This document shows, in pieces, positions 24,570 to 33,447 of a DNA stretch of 45,694 nt. Where the stretch lies: positions 1 through 45,694 of the forward strand of contig CAYWWK010000015.1 in the NCBI GenBank assembly GCA_964462135.1, in the 5' to 3' direction. How positions within the stretch are numbered: position 1 is the first letter of the stretch; every line of letters starts with the position of its first letter. The notes under the pieces were generated by a model. It did no database searches, had not been told where the DNA came from, and was given only the letters and a program-made list of their open reading frames with translations. This stretch comes from MGBC163016 sp964462135. GTDB taxonomy: Bacteria > Actinomycetota > Coriobacteriia > Coriobacteriales > Eggerthellaceae. The position numbers and the translations under genes were made by a program.

Positions 24570-27140
24570 CTATGCTCCTTCCACGATCTTATCGATGGCG
24601 ATCTGGCCGGTCTCAGCCTCATAGGCACGCTTGAAGGCCTCTGGGTACTGCTCGGCCAACTCGAACACATCCACCTTCTCCAAGTTCACGAGGAAGCTGT
24701 TGGTAACCTCGCCTGGGGCATTCTTGGACGTGGTGTTGGACGGACAGATCAGATTGTTGGCACCGGCGCGATCGAACTCACCGAGAACGATATTGTCAAC
24801 GCGCACGCCATGATCCTGATAGATCGCACGAGGGATGACGCGCTCGGAGAGGCGGATGCCTCCAAGGACGGCACCGCGTTCGTTGTACATCTTCACGATG
24901 TCGCCGTCTTCGACACCAAGCACCACGGCATCCTTCGGGTTGACCCAGATAGGCTCATACATATAGCCATCCGGACCCTTGACCTTGCAGGTTTCAATCT
25001 CGCGGCACCAAGTGTTGTCATCGTTTTGCGCATGCACGCGCCAACGCGGATGATTCGTGATGAGAAGGAAGGGATACTCCTCCGCACGCGGATGCAGGAA
25101 GCTCTCAGAATGAGACTCACCATAGGGCACGAAGTGCGGAACTGGCGGTCTCTCCTCATCATCAGGGAAGAACTGCTCAAGCAGCGTGGACTTGAACTCG
25201 ATGAGACCCGTAGGTGTCTTCAGTGGGTTGCCCTCTGGGTCATCGTAGAACGGACGCATGCCACGCGGATCGTCTTCCCAATCCTCGGCAGTGGGCACCA
25301 CGAAGTAGCCCTTCTCCATGAACTCCTCATAGGACACCATTTCCTGGACACCTGAATTGTCGAAGCCCTTCTTGATGAGTTCATCTTCGGTTCCGCCGAC
25401 GTATTCCTCATAGAGGCCCAGCTTCTTTGCAATCTCACCGACAGCCTCGAAGTCAGACAGCGACTCGCCAACGTGCGGAATGGCCTGCTCCTCATGGATA
25501 AGCATGTTGTATTGACCACTGAACAGGTCGCTGGAGATGTCGCGAACCTCAAGTTTGGTAGTGGTAGGCAAAATGATATCAGCGAACAGGCAGTCGTTCT
25601 CAAGCCAAGGATGCTGCGCCAAGATGAACTCAAGGTTCGGATGCTGCAGCGCGCGCTGCATCTCGAAACCGCCGTTCCAACAGGTCTGCCAGCATGGAGA
25701 GTCGGTCCAGATCATATGCAACTCATAATCGCCATCGTGCGGGAAGTCCCACTCGACGACCTGATCCTCAGCCGGAAGCCCTGCAATCACGTGACCACCA
25801 CGCCATTTCACAGGAGGATTCGTGATGGCTTCAGGAATGAGAGTCTTCGGGATGAAGTTCACCGGATAGGTCAACATGGCCCAGCCGTTGTACACGGAAG
25901 CCAGATCGGGCTGACACGCGGAACGGGGCAGCGGATAGATCTCATCAATACCGAACAATCCCCAGTCCATGAAGTTGATCTGACCGGCGCCTGGTTTGCC
26001 AAGGCCTTGCATGGCAAGCAATGCAACCTCAAGACGCGCAGGCTCGCTGGAGTATGCGGCGCGAATGAGACCGCCACCAGCGCAGTGGGCAATGGAGACC
26101 ACGTGGGTTGCCCAGTAACGAGCAAGGGCCTTGATCTTGCGCTCAGAGATGCCGGTGATGGAAGATGCCCACTTGGGTGTCTTCGGCACACCATCCTCGG
26201 CACCCATGATGTAGTCTTTAAACTCGTCGAATCCGACACAATGCGTCGCAACGTAGTCCTTATCGTAGGTGTCTTCCTTGATCCACAGGTAAGCAAGCGC
26301 ACAGTGCAGTGCTGCGTCGGTATTGGGCAGGATGGGAATCCACTTGCCCTCATGGGCTGCACCCGTATAGTTGAGATCGGGAGAAATGAAGATGGATTTC
26401 AGGCCGACATCATGAAGCCAACGCACCAGTCGTCCAGGCTGCATGCCTCCCCAGCCCCACGGCGTGGTCTCAGGGTCAGCACCCCAGTACAGGACGGCGT
26501 CACCGTTCTCGGCAATATCTTGGAAGAGATTCTGCACATTCCCCTGCTTGCCGACCGGATCCATGCCCCAGATATGCTTGGCGCCCCATGTCCAACCTTC
26601 CCAGCTGTCAGGCTGGCGCGCCTGCAGCGTATAGCCGCCCATAAGATCAAGCAGCTTGCCGGGGCAGCCGTGGGCAGCATGAATGATCTTTGATTCTCCG
26701 TGACCATCAACCTGTGCCAGCACGGCGAGAGGACCGTATTCCTTATGGATTCGCTTTAGTTCGGACGCGATGATGTCAGTCGCCTCATCCCAAGAGATAC
26801 GGCGATACTTGGAGATGCCACGAGTCTCAGGATGGCGATCACCATTTGGGTCCCAGTCCACACGGATCAGCGGATAGGGCACGCGGTTCTTTGAATAGAC
26901 GCGCTTCTTGTAGGCATATTGAAGCGGCGTAGGCATCGTCTTGTCTTTGGGTTCCAGTACGGCACCGTTTACCTCAATGCGCCATGGGCGCATGTCGGCG
27001 ATGTCATAGGCGTCATCGTAATGCATAGGACGGATGCGGAGGATCTTCCCGTCCTTGACGTCGACGGCTGCGGAGTTAGACCCGAGTCCGAAGCCGCACA
27101 GGCCGAGCGATTTGTAGACTGTCTTCACATCGTTTGACAT
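24570..27140 (-). CDS. Molybdopterin oxidoreductase alpha subunit, pyrogallol transhydroxylase / catechol dehydroxylase-like
   Basis: This 856-residue cytoplasmic bis-MGD enzyme of the DMSO-reductase superfamily has no Tat signal and no N-terminal iron-sulfur motif (only one cysteine near the start), as in Pelobacter transhydroxylase. The block around PDSWEGWTWGAKHIWG (Asp178-Ser179) lines up with the transhydroxylase NPDSWEGW segment, where Ser is the molybdenum ligand and Asp is catalytic; this alignment is from memory. Other family landmarks are YRRISWDEATDII, LYWGADPETTPWG, PDLNYTGA, LPNTDAALHCALAYLW and the C-terminal dinucleotide-binding LLITNHPRWRVHAQ. ATG 27140 is chosen for the AGAGG site upstream. 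It probably reduces or rearranges a phenolic ring. It is divergent from a LuxR regulator and MFS transporter. Confidence 0.88.
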   Translation of the reverse strand: MSNDVKTVYKSLGLCGFGLGSNSAAVDVKDGKILRIRPMHYDDAYDIADMRPWRIEVNGAVLEPKDKTMPTPLQYAYKKRVYSKNRVPYPLIRVDWDPNGDRHPETRGISKYRRISWDEATDIIASELKRIHKEYGPLAVLAQVDGHGESKIIHAAHGCPGKLLDLMGGYTLQARQPDSWEGWTWGAKHIWGMDPVGKQGNVQNLFQDIAENGDAVLYWGADPETTPWGWGGMQPGRLVRWLHDVGLKSIFISPDLNYTGAAHEGKWIPILPNTDAALHCALAYLWIKEDTYDKDYVATHCVGFDEFKDYIMGAEDGVPKTPKWASSITGISERKIKALARYWATHVVSIAHCAGGGLIRAAYSSEPARLEVALLAMQGLGKPGAGQINFMDWGLFGIDEIYPLPRSACQPDLASVYNGWAMLTYPVNFIPKTLIPEAITNPPVKWRGGHVIAGLPAEDQVVEWDFPHDGDYELHMIWTDSPCWQTCWNGGFEMQRALQHPNLEFILAQHPWLENDCLFADIILPTTTKLEVRDISSDLFSGQYNMLIHEEQAIPHVGESLSDFEAVGEIAKKLGLYEEYVGGTEDELIKKGFDNSGVQEMVSYEEFMEKGYFVVPTAEDWEDDPRGMRPFYDDPEGNPLKTPTGLIEFKSTLLEQFFPDDEERPPVPHFVPYGESHSESFLHPRAEEYPFLLITNHPRWRVHAQNDDNTWCREIETCKVKGPDGYMYEPIWVNPKDAVVLGVEDGDIVKMYNERGAVLGGIRLSERVIPRAIYQDHGVRVDNIVLGEFDRAGANNLICPSNTTSKNAPGEVTNSFLVNLEKVDVFELAEQYPEAFKRAYEAETGQIAIDKIVEGA

Positions 27141-27272
27141 TCCAACACCTCTCTTGTCGGTTGGTTTGTTGGTTTCCCGTGCCACGAATAGTGCTTGCAA
27201 TCCTCCTTCTCTTCGAGTACATTCCCTTGCTGATCCCACATTCAATCCACTTCTTGCCAAGTCGAAGCTGAT

Positions 27273-27303
27273 TTGACATTACCGTCTGTCACGGTTCTTG
27301 ACA
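27273..27303. promoter_or_regulatory. Candidate operator between molybdoenzyme and LuxR regulator genes
   Basis: The 328-base divergent spacer (27141-27468) has no gene. Its notable feature is an inverted repeat ACCGT-CTGTC-ACGGT (27281-27295) flanked by two TTGACA hexamers (27273-27278 and 27298-27303). On the minus strand TTGTCA and TAATGT at 17-base spacing could be the enzyme promoter, with the repeat in the spacer. This is where a LuxR-type regulator could act. The rest of the spacer shows nothing recognisable except the GCATGC palindrome. Confidence 0.4.
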
Positions 27304-27468
27304 ATCGCATGCGGTGACTGATTTTCGCCTAGAAAAGCTTCGGAACCGCTGCTGCAGATCTATGGCCTGAAGTACTAGATGACTTTGAAATGAAGCGTTT
27401 GAACTGGGAAAATGTGCTGGCTGCATGACTGGGGAGAGAAGCTGGCCATCATGGGGAGGAAGCTGGAC

Positions 27469-29024
27469 ATGAATGACGTTGCGACTACCGGGCGGAAGAC
27501 GTCTCCATTGCAATTCAGCCCTACCCTCGGTCTTGCCGGATTCGGTGTTCTGCTTGGCTGGCATTTTCTCATCCTCTACTTCTCGTTTCCTCTAACCGGC
27601 GAGTTGATTCCCGCTGACTATGCATTCTTGCGACAGGTGGTGCTGAATGCATCATTGTGCGCATTCTTCGGCATATTCGGATTCCTTATGAAGAATCTCC
27701 CCAGCGTGATGGCATGCACTCCCACATCATCTCCTATTCCGCAACGGCGGTAGGCGTCTTAGGCAGCGTTCTGCTGCTGGCAAGCCCCAAACTGGGTATC
27801 ACGTGGTCTGCAGTAGCTGTGGTTTTGATCGGCGCCTCTGAATCGGTGCTCATGCTGTTCTGGCTGCGTTTCTATACTGAAACAGCTGTGAACTATACCG
27901 GCAAGTCCCTTGGCGCGTCAGCTGTGCTGGCCTCACTCATCTGCTTCTTTGCCTATCATCTGACCATTGAAGTGTCGATGTTCGTCATGACGATGCTCCC
28001 TCTCGCCTCTGGCGCGTTGCTTGTCACTATGACCAAGGATGTGCCTCTCAGAAAGAACGACCCATCAGGCCTTGGTTCGGGCATCCCTGATTGGAAGCCC
28101 GCTCGCAAGCCCTACTGGAAGGCTACAGCCCAGCTCATGGCAATGGCACTCTTCTTCGGCGTCGTGCAAGGCTGCAATTCCCCCGGAAAAACCCTGCTCC
28201 CAGCAGCTGATCCGATCACGATCCTGGGAGCAGGTCTTGCAGGGATCGTGCTGTTCGTCATCTACGCGCGTTCTGAACATCTGCCTGAGATGGGCATGGT
28301 GGTGAGCACGTCTCTTATGATGTATGTCGCTGGCATGATGTTCTTGCCATTCCACATCCCCTATCTCCCCCAGATTGCAGCTTTTCTCATCATGACCGGC
28401 TTCATATTCTATTTCGTACTCAATCTCGTCTTTATCGTGGACCTCTGCCGCACTTTCGATCTGAACGGCACAGTGATTGCAGGTATCAACCAGACACTGG
28501 AATATGCCATGTTCACCATCGGTATCGTGGCTGGCGGGCTCCTCTGGGAACGTTTCGCTGACTCCTACAGCCTGCCCTTTGCCATCTCCCTGGTTGCCGT
28601 ACTCGCGCTCTACGCCATCACACTATTCTTGACCACGGACCAGCCGCCATGGAAGGCCGCCTACTACAAACCAGCATGCCCTCCCATTCCCGCATTGGAT
28701 GCGCAACGCAAGGATGAGTCAACGGAAGCTGATGATGCCATTGATGTGGTGACCGTACTGTGCAAACGTTACCTGTTGACACCACGAGAGGTGGAGGTGT
28801 TCGGACTGCTTGCAAAGGGGCGCAATGCTGAGTTCATCCAAAACGCTTTGGTCATCTCGAACCACACAGTGAAGACGCATATCTACAACATCTATCGCAA
28901 GATGGACATTCATTCACTCCAAGAACTGCTTGATCTTCTTGATGCAGAGGAAGTGACTGCAAAAACGCGATCGGACAAGAATCAACCCTCCAGTACGATG
29001 AATCAAGGCGTCAATGCGCCGTAG
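27469..29024 (+). pseudogene. LuxR-family regulator with 12-helix membrane domain, frame broken at 27699-27702
   Basis: An N-terminal hydrophobic domain of about 12 helices is followed by a C-terminal LuxR helix-turn-helix (YLLTPREVEVFGLLAKGRNAEFIQNALVISNHTVKTHIYNIYRKMDIHSLQEL). This layout is expanded in Eggerthellaceae and often sits beside molybdoenzymes. The first 78 codons, from ATG 27469 with GGGGAGG upstream (FSPTLGLAGFGVLLGWHFLILYF...FGFLMKN), are in one frame and end at a TAG at 27751. The rest (MHSHIISYSATAVGVLGS...) is in the -1 frame. Adding one C to CCCC at 27699-27702 joins them into a normal 518-residue protein. It may be a real mutation, a sequencing error or a slippery site. 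A start near 27657 in the second frame gives a shorter protein. Confidence 0.8.
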
Positions 29025-29198
29025 AAGAGCGCTTCTCAGGTCGCACACGGGATGCACGACCATCTCGTATCGCCTAGGATGAACTTGCCAAGTCATACGT
29101 TACGACTGCTGCTCCGCGCGAAGCCACCGCCACAGGCTCGTTTTGGAGCGTCCCGCATCCCACACTTCTTTAACATTTATCTCTTCAAGGGGGTCTCT

Positions 29199-30440
29199 AT
29201 GACTGGTTCAACCAACACGCAGTTCCCCATGAGCAGGCGGTGGCTTATTTTCTGCTCCGTGTTCTTTCTCGGTATCTTGACTTCTTTTGGAATGTTCAAG
29301 GCGCCTACCATGTTCACAACTGAGTTCACCACCGAGCTTGGTTTCACCGAATCAAACATCGGCTGGGTCATGTCAATGTTCACGCTCATCGGTGCTGTGC
29401 TGGCATTCCCCGCTGGAGGCATTTTCGCGAAGCTCGGCGCAAAGAAGAGCCTTGTCATCACAGCGATCAGCCTCATCGTTGGTGCCGCAGGTGGCGCTCT
29501 TGCCACCAACGCAACGATGATGCTGGTCACACGCTTCATTGAAGGCATTGGCATGGGCCTGATCTCGGTCGTCGGTCCTGCAGCCGTCGCTTCGATCATC
29601 CCTGCTCGCAAACAGGGTCTTGCCATGGGTATTTGGAGCGTCTGGTTCCCTGCAGGCGTGGTGCTTGCCATGAACGTGACGCCCATGGTATATGCGCTCG
29701 GAGGCACGTGGCGTGCGAACTGGTGGCTTTCGGCCATCTTGGCTGCCGTTGCGCTGGTTTTCGTGTTGCTGGTGTACGTAACACCGCCACAGGAAGATGC
29801 GCCACAGCAGACCGCTGAGGCAGGCAACAAACCTATGAAGCTGAAGCCTGATTTCTTCAGCATCGTGATGATCGCCATCGCCTTCGGCTGCTGGAATGTC
29901 TTCAACGCCGGTGCCATTGGCGGATTCTACCCCTCCTATTTGGCTGACGTACATCACCTTGATACGCAGCTTTCAGGCACGGTATCCAGTATTACCAACA
30001 TACTGGTCTTGGCACTCGGACCCATCTCGGGCATCATTGCAGACAAGTTCAACATCCACAAGGGCTTCATCGTCTTTGGCATGTTCGGTGCAGCAGCATT
30101 GCTTACCTTTGCGTTCGGTGACAACATGACACTTGTCTGGGTGTTCGTCGTTGCCATGAGCTTCTGCTCTGCATGCTGCTCAACGGGCGTGTTTTCCAGC
30201 GTGCCTCTCTATGCAAAGGATCCGTCGAAGGTCGGTCTCGGCATGGCCATCGTCGCGTTCCTCCAGAACCTGGGTGGGTGCATCGGTTCGGCTGCTTTCG
30301 GCAGCCTGGCCGTATCGCTTGGCTGGAATATGGCGTCGCTCACATTCTGCATTCCTGTCGCTATCGTCGGTGGTGTCTGTGCCGTGCTGATCAAGTCGCT
30401 CAAACCCAAGGAGGAGAAGGTCATCGAATCAGAATCATAA
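29199..30440 (+). CDS. MFS transporter
   Basis: This 413-residue membrane protein has 12 predicted helices and major-facilitator signatures: GWVMSMFTLIGAVLAFPAGGIFAKLGAKKSLV (loop 2-3) and RFIEGIGMGLISVVGPAAVASIIPARKQGLAMGIWSVWFPAG. It carries a central charged loop (PPQEDAPQQTAEAGNKPMKLKPD) and a second-half GPISGIIADKF. ATG 29199 follows AAGGGGGTCTCT. It lies just downstream of the LuxR gene and divergent from the molybdoenzyme genes. Together these suggest uptake of the enzyme substrate or export of its product; the substrate itself is unknown. A strong hairpin terminator follows. Confidence 0.9.
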   Translation: MTGSTNTQFPMSRRWLIFCSVFFLGILTSFGMFKAPTMFTTEFTTELGFTESNIGWVMSMFTLIGAVLAFPAGGIFAKLGAKKSLVITAISLIVGAAGGALATNATMMLVTRFIEGIGMGLISVVGPAAVASIIPARKQGLAMGIWSVWFPAGVVLAMNVTPMVYALGGTWRANWWLSAILAAVALVFVLLVYVTPPQEDAPQQTAEAGNKPMKLKPDFFSIVMIAIAFGCWNVFNAGAIGGFYPSYLADVHHLDTQLSGTVSSITNILVLALGPISGIIADKFNIHKGFIVFGMFGAAALLTFAFGDNMTLVWVFVVAMSFCSACCSTGVFSSVPLYAKDPSKVGLGMAIVAFLQNLGGCIGSAAFGSLAVSLGWNMASLTFCIPVAIVGGVCAVLIKSLKPKEEKVIESES

Positions 30441-30470
30441 GATACGAAGAGCGGATCGGTTCCACCAACG

Positions 30471-30506
30471 AGAGGGAGCGTATGACGCGCTCCCTCTTCC
30501 TATTCT
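30471..30506 (+). terminator. Terminator of the MFS transporter gene
   Basis: AGAGGGAGCG (30471-30480) pairs with CGCTCCCTCT (30488-30497) over a seven-base loop, a perfect ten-bp stem followed by TCCTATTCT. The stem is strong and the U-tract mediocre. It lies 31 bases after the stop codon and separates the MFS gene from the permease. Confidence 0.7.
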
Positions 30507-30666
30507 GATATCACCGGGGAGTGTCTTGAGATCCGAAGATCCTTGAGCGATATCCTCATCAGGTGCAATCCTCCCTCACATTTTCGTCAAGCTTGCCTCA
30601 GGCGCCCCTCTCCCACCCTGCCATGTACAATGGCATGCATATGATCCCCGAGATGAAAGAGAACCC

Positions 30667-31806
30667 ATGGACAAGAAGCTGACCGTATGGCAAGCTGCAT
30701 GCATTATCACAGGCTATGGTGTAGGCAGCGGTATCATGACGCTGCCGTATCTTGTTGATCGATCAGGTCTTGTTCCGTGCCTGCTCATCTTGGCCGTGTC
30801 GTTCTTCTTCAGCTATTGCATGCATATGATGCTCGCTGAGATCACGATCGGCAGCGGAAAGGGCTCGCAGATCATTTCCGTTTTCAGGACCTATCTCTTC
30901 AGAGGTCCCCGTGGCAATATCTTCGTAGGTGGCCTTTTCATCCTTACCGCGCTCGTGTTGATCACCAACCTTGCCGCTTATGTTGCCGGCGGCGCTGAGA
31001 TCTTCGAAGCTGCCGGGTTCGATCCGCTTATCGCCAAGATTCTCTTCTATGCCATAGCCGCAGCGGTGGTGTTCTTTGGCTTGAAAGTGCTTGGCGTGAG
31101 CGAAGCTGTCTCCATCACCGTCATCATGGTCATCATCGGCGTGCTTGCGTGCGCATCGTTTCTCAACTGGCACAATCCGCTGCCATGGGGTATCGTTGGT
31201 GCCCCTAATGAGCTGCTCGCTTTCTTCGGCATGGCGATGTTCTCATTCGTTGCATTCTTCAGCGTACCTCAGGCGGTCGAAGGGTTGGATCGTGATCCGG
31301 TCAAGGTTCGCAAGGCGGTCCTGCTTGGCTTAGGGTTGAACCTCGTCTTCATCATCGTCATCACCTTCTGTGCGCTCGGGAGCTCTGCACGCATCACGGA
31401 ATTGGGCATCATCGGCTGGTCGGAGGGCATCGGTCTTTGGGCGCAGATCCTTGGTTCAGCGTTCACCGTGCTTGCGATGCTCACGACCTACTGGTCGATA
31501 TCCCTTGCGCTTTCCGACATCATCGAAGAGCAGACGAAATGGCATCGTCGGCTTTGCTGGCTCATCGCAACGCTTCCCTCGCTCATTCTCGTGCTTTACA
31601 ACCTCGGCGGTTTTCTCGAGATCATGCGCACCGCAGGTGGCCTCATTGCTATTTTGATGGCCATCATGGTAGTCCCTGCGTTCCGCCGGTGTCGAAAGGC
31701 GAATGGGCGCATCCTGCTTCCCGATATTCTTGCCTCGACTCCGGTGCAGGCAGTCGTATTGATCGCTTTTCTGCTCATGGCCGTAGGCAGCGCCGTATCT
31801 ATCTAG
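30667..31806 (+). CDS. Amino-acid permease (APC superfamily, aromatic amino-acid/SLC38-like)
   Basis: This 379-residue protein has about 11 predicted helices. The first-helix motif TGYGVGSGIMTLPYLVDRSGL (unwound GxGIMTLP region) is characteristic of APC/AAAP transporters, which couple amino-acid uptake to a cation gradient. MLAEITIG and FFSVPQAVEGLDRDPVKVRKAV follow. The substrate is not clear. The ATG is preceded by AAAGAGAACCC. Its stop is four bases before the start of the amidohydrolase gene, so the two form an operon. A plausible reading is that the permease imports an amide or N-acyl compound that the enzyme then hydrolyses. Confidence 0.88.
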   Translation: MDKKLTVWQAACIITGYGVGSGIMTLPYLVDRSGLVPCLLILAVSFFFSYCMHMMLAEITIGSGKGSQIISVFRTYLFRGPRGNIFVGGLFILTALVLITNLAAYVAGGAEIFEAAGFDPLIAKILFYAIAAAVVFFGLKVLGVSEAVSITVIMVIIGVLACASFLNWHNPLPWGIVGAPNELLAFFGMAMFSFVAFFSVPQAVEGLDRDPVKVRKAVLLGLGLNLVFIIVITFCALGSSARITELGIIGWSEGIGLWAQILGSAFTVLAMLTTYWSISLALSDIIEEQTKWHRRLCWLIATLPSLILVLYNLGGFLEIMRTAGGLIAILMAIMVVPAFRRCRKANGRILLPDILASTPVQAVVLIAFLLMAVGSAVSI

Positions 31807-31810
31807 CATC

Positions 31811-33379
31811 ATGAGAACGATATTCACAAACGGATGCTTCCATACCCTCGAACATGAGGGTGATATCCGTACTTCGCTCACGATTGAACATGGGCTCATC
31901 GTCGCGCTTGATGAAGCTCCGAGCGCGAAGGACAATGTGGTCGATGTAAACGGTGCGCACGTTTATCCCGCACTCATCGATGCACATCTTCATATGATGG
32001 AGACGATCGCGCTGGCAAGCATGGGAGAGCCGTTATGCAAATTCGTTGACGGTACCGTAGAACCTCATGATCTTCGCGGTGCAGAGGCGAAGATCCGCGC
32101 TATCGCAGAGCGGAATCACGCGAAAAGAGGGTCGCTTCTTATCCTCACGAACTACGTTTCAGCTGCCTTCGATGAAGGGCGACTTCCAAATAGATATGAG
32201 CTCGACTCATGGGCATCAGGGGCTGACGTTTGGGTTCTCAATATCGATGGGCATTCCGGATCTTGCTCCTCTTCGCTGCTTGAGAAGCTCGATCTGGAAG
32301 GTCTTGCTCCTGATGGTATATTCACTGGTTCCGCACATGATGCGAATCTCGGCAAATTCACCGAGTGTCTGGCTTCACGGATCACGCCCGAAACATTGAT
32401 GCATGGAATCGCGCATTTCTGCAATGAATGCGCCTCATTCGGAATCGGGACGGTCTGCGCCCTTGAGGGAAACGATGATGTCGAGCGTGACCGAATGGGT
32501 GAACTCACTGCGTTCATCGCCCAGCGTCTTCCGGTAGATGTGCGGCTATTTCCCCAATACATGGATGAGACGAAGCTTGCTCGCATAAGGCCGAAAATGG
32601 CGGCCTCGCGCGTAGGTGGATGCATGAAGTGGGAGATGGACGGGTCGGTTGGTTCGCGTACAGCTGCGTTCTTCGAACCATACAATGACGGAACCAAGGC
32701 AAGCCCTTATTTCGAAACCGACGAACTTGAGCGAACTCTTCGACATTTTGCGAACGAGGGTTATCAGATGTCCGCTCATGCGATCGGTGATCGAGCGATC
32801 GACCAGCTTATTGATATCCTGGGCGATTTGCCGGGAAGGCATCGGATAGATCATTTCGAGTTCCCCTCTGCGCATGCAGTGGAGCGTGTTTGCGTGATGA
32901 AACCTTTCGTGACCGTGCAGCCTGGCTTCACCTGGATTGATGAGCGCTTTCTCCATGGATACGAGCGCTTCCTGACCGACCGGCAGATCGCAAGTCAAGT
33001 TCCGCTCTCTACGCTCATGGATGCAGGTGTTCCGCTGTGCGGATCGAGTGACTCTCCCGTCCAATCGGTTGACCCATTCTTGCAGATGAGAGGAATGCGA
33101 GAGTTTCCTATTACCGGACAGTCGCTGTCTGGATACGATGCTCTTTTGACCTATACGGTCAACGGAGCAGAGATGCTAGGAGAAAAGAAAGGGCGGCTGC
33201 GCGAAGGGTATGATGCGAGCTTCTTCCTCTGTGATGTTGATCTTGAAACTTGCGCACCATCAGCACTCGAAGGATTGCATGCGACGGATATGTGGCTTCA
33301 CGGAAGACCATACAGGCATCTTTCGGACAACATGCGCGCATTGCTACGGCTTCTTATGGCCTCTCCTCATGCAATCTGA
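31811..33379 (+). CDS. Amidohydrolase family protein (YtcJ-like)
   Basis: This 522-residue metal-dependent hydrolase has the N-terminal composite beta domain and motif PALIDAHLHMMET (metal-binding HxH), a lysine-containing GGCMKWEMDGSVGSRTAAF, histidines in SAHAIGDRAI and RIDHFEF, and the final aspartate in CGSSDSPVQSVDPF. These match the YtcJ/amidohydrolase-3 group, whose substrates (amides, imides, formamides) vary. No signal peptide is evident. ATG 31811 is four bases from the permease stop, so it is probably translated by reinitiation. Function beyond hydrolase is not assignable. It converges with the transglutaminase-like gene. Confidence 0.88.
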   Translation: MRTIFTNGCFHTLEHEGDIRTSLTIEHGLIVALDEAPSAKDNVVDVNGAHVYPALIDAHLHMMETIALASMGEPLCKFVDGTVEPHDLRGAEAKIRAIAERNHAKRGSLLILTNYVSAAFDEGRLPNRYELDSWASGADVWVLNIDGHSGSCSSSLLEKLDLEGLAPDGIFTGSAHDANLGKFTECLASRITPETLMHGIAHFCNECASFGIGTVCALEGNDDVERDRMGELTAFIAQRLPVDVRLFPQYMDETKLARIRPKMAASRVGGCMKWEMDGSVGSRTAAFFEPYNDGTKASPYFETDELERTLRHFANEGYQMSAHAIGDRAIDQLIDILGDLPGRHRIDHFEFPSAHAVERVCVMKPFVTVQPGFTWIDERFLHGYERFLTDRQIASQVPLSTLMDAGVPLCGSSDSPVQSVDPFLQMRGMREFPITGQSLSGYDALLTYTVNGAEMLGEKKGRLREGYDASFFLCDVDLETCAPSALEGLHATDMWLHGRPYRHLSDNMRALLRLLMASPHAI

Positions 33380-33447
33380 GCCAAGAGAATGCCACCGGGA
33401 AGATTTAATGATCGTTTTGGAGTGTCCCTTTTACTCACCTAGGAGTG

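Noticed and set aside
25473..26693. Long plus-strand open frame of about 400 codons.
   Set aside because: It is antisense to the molybdoenzyme alpha subunit, whose motifs are unmistakable; the frame has no recognisable domain.
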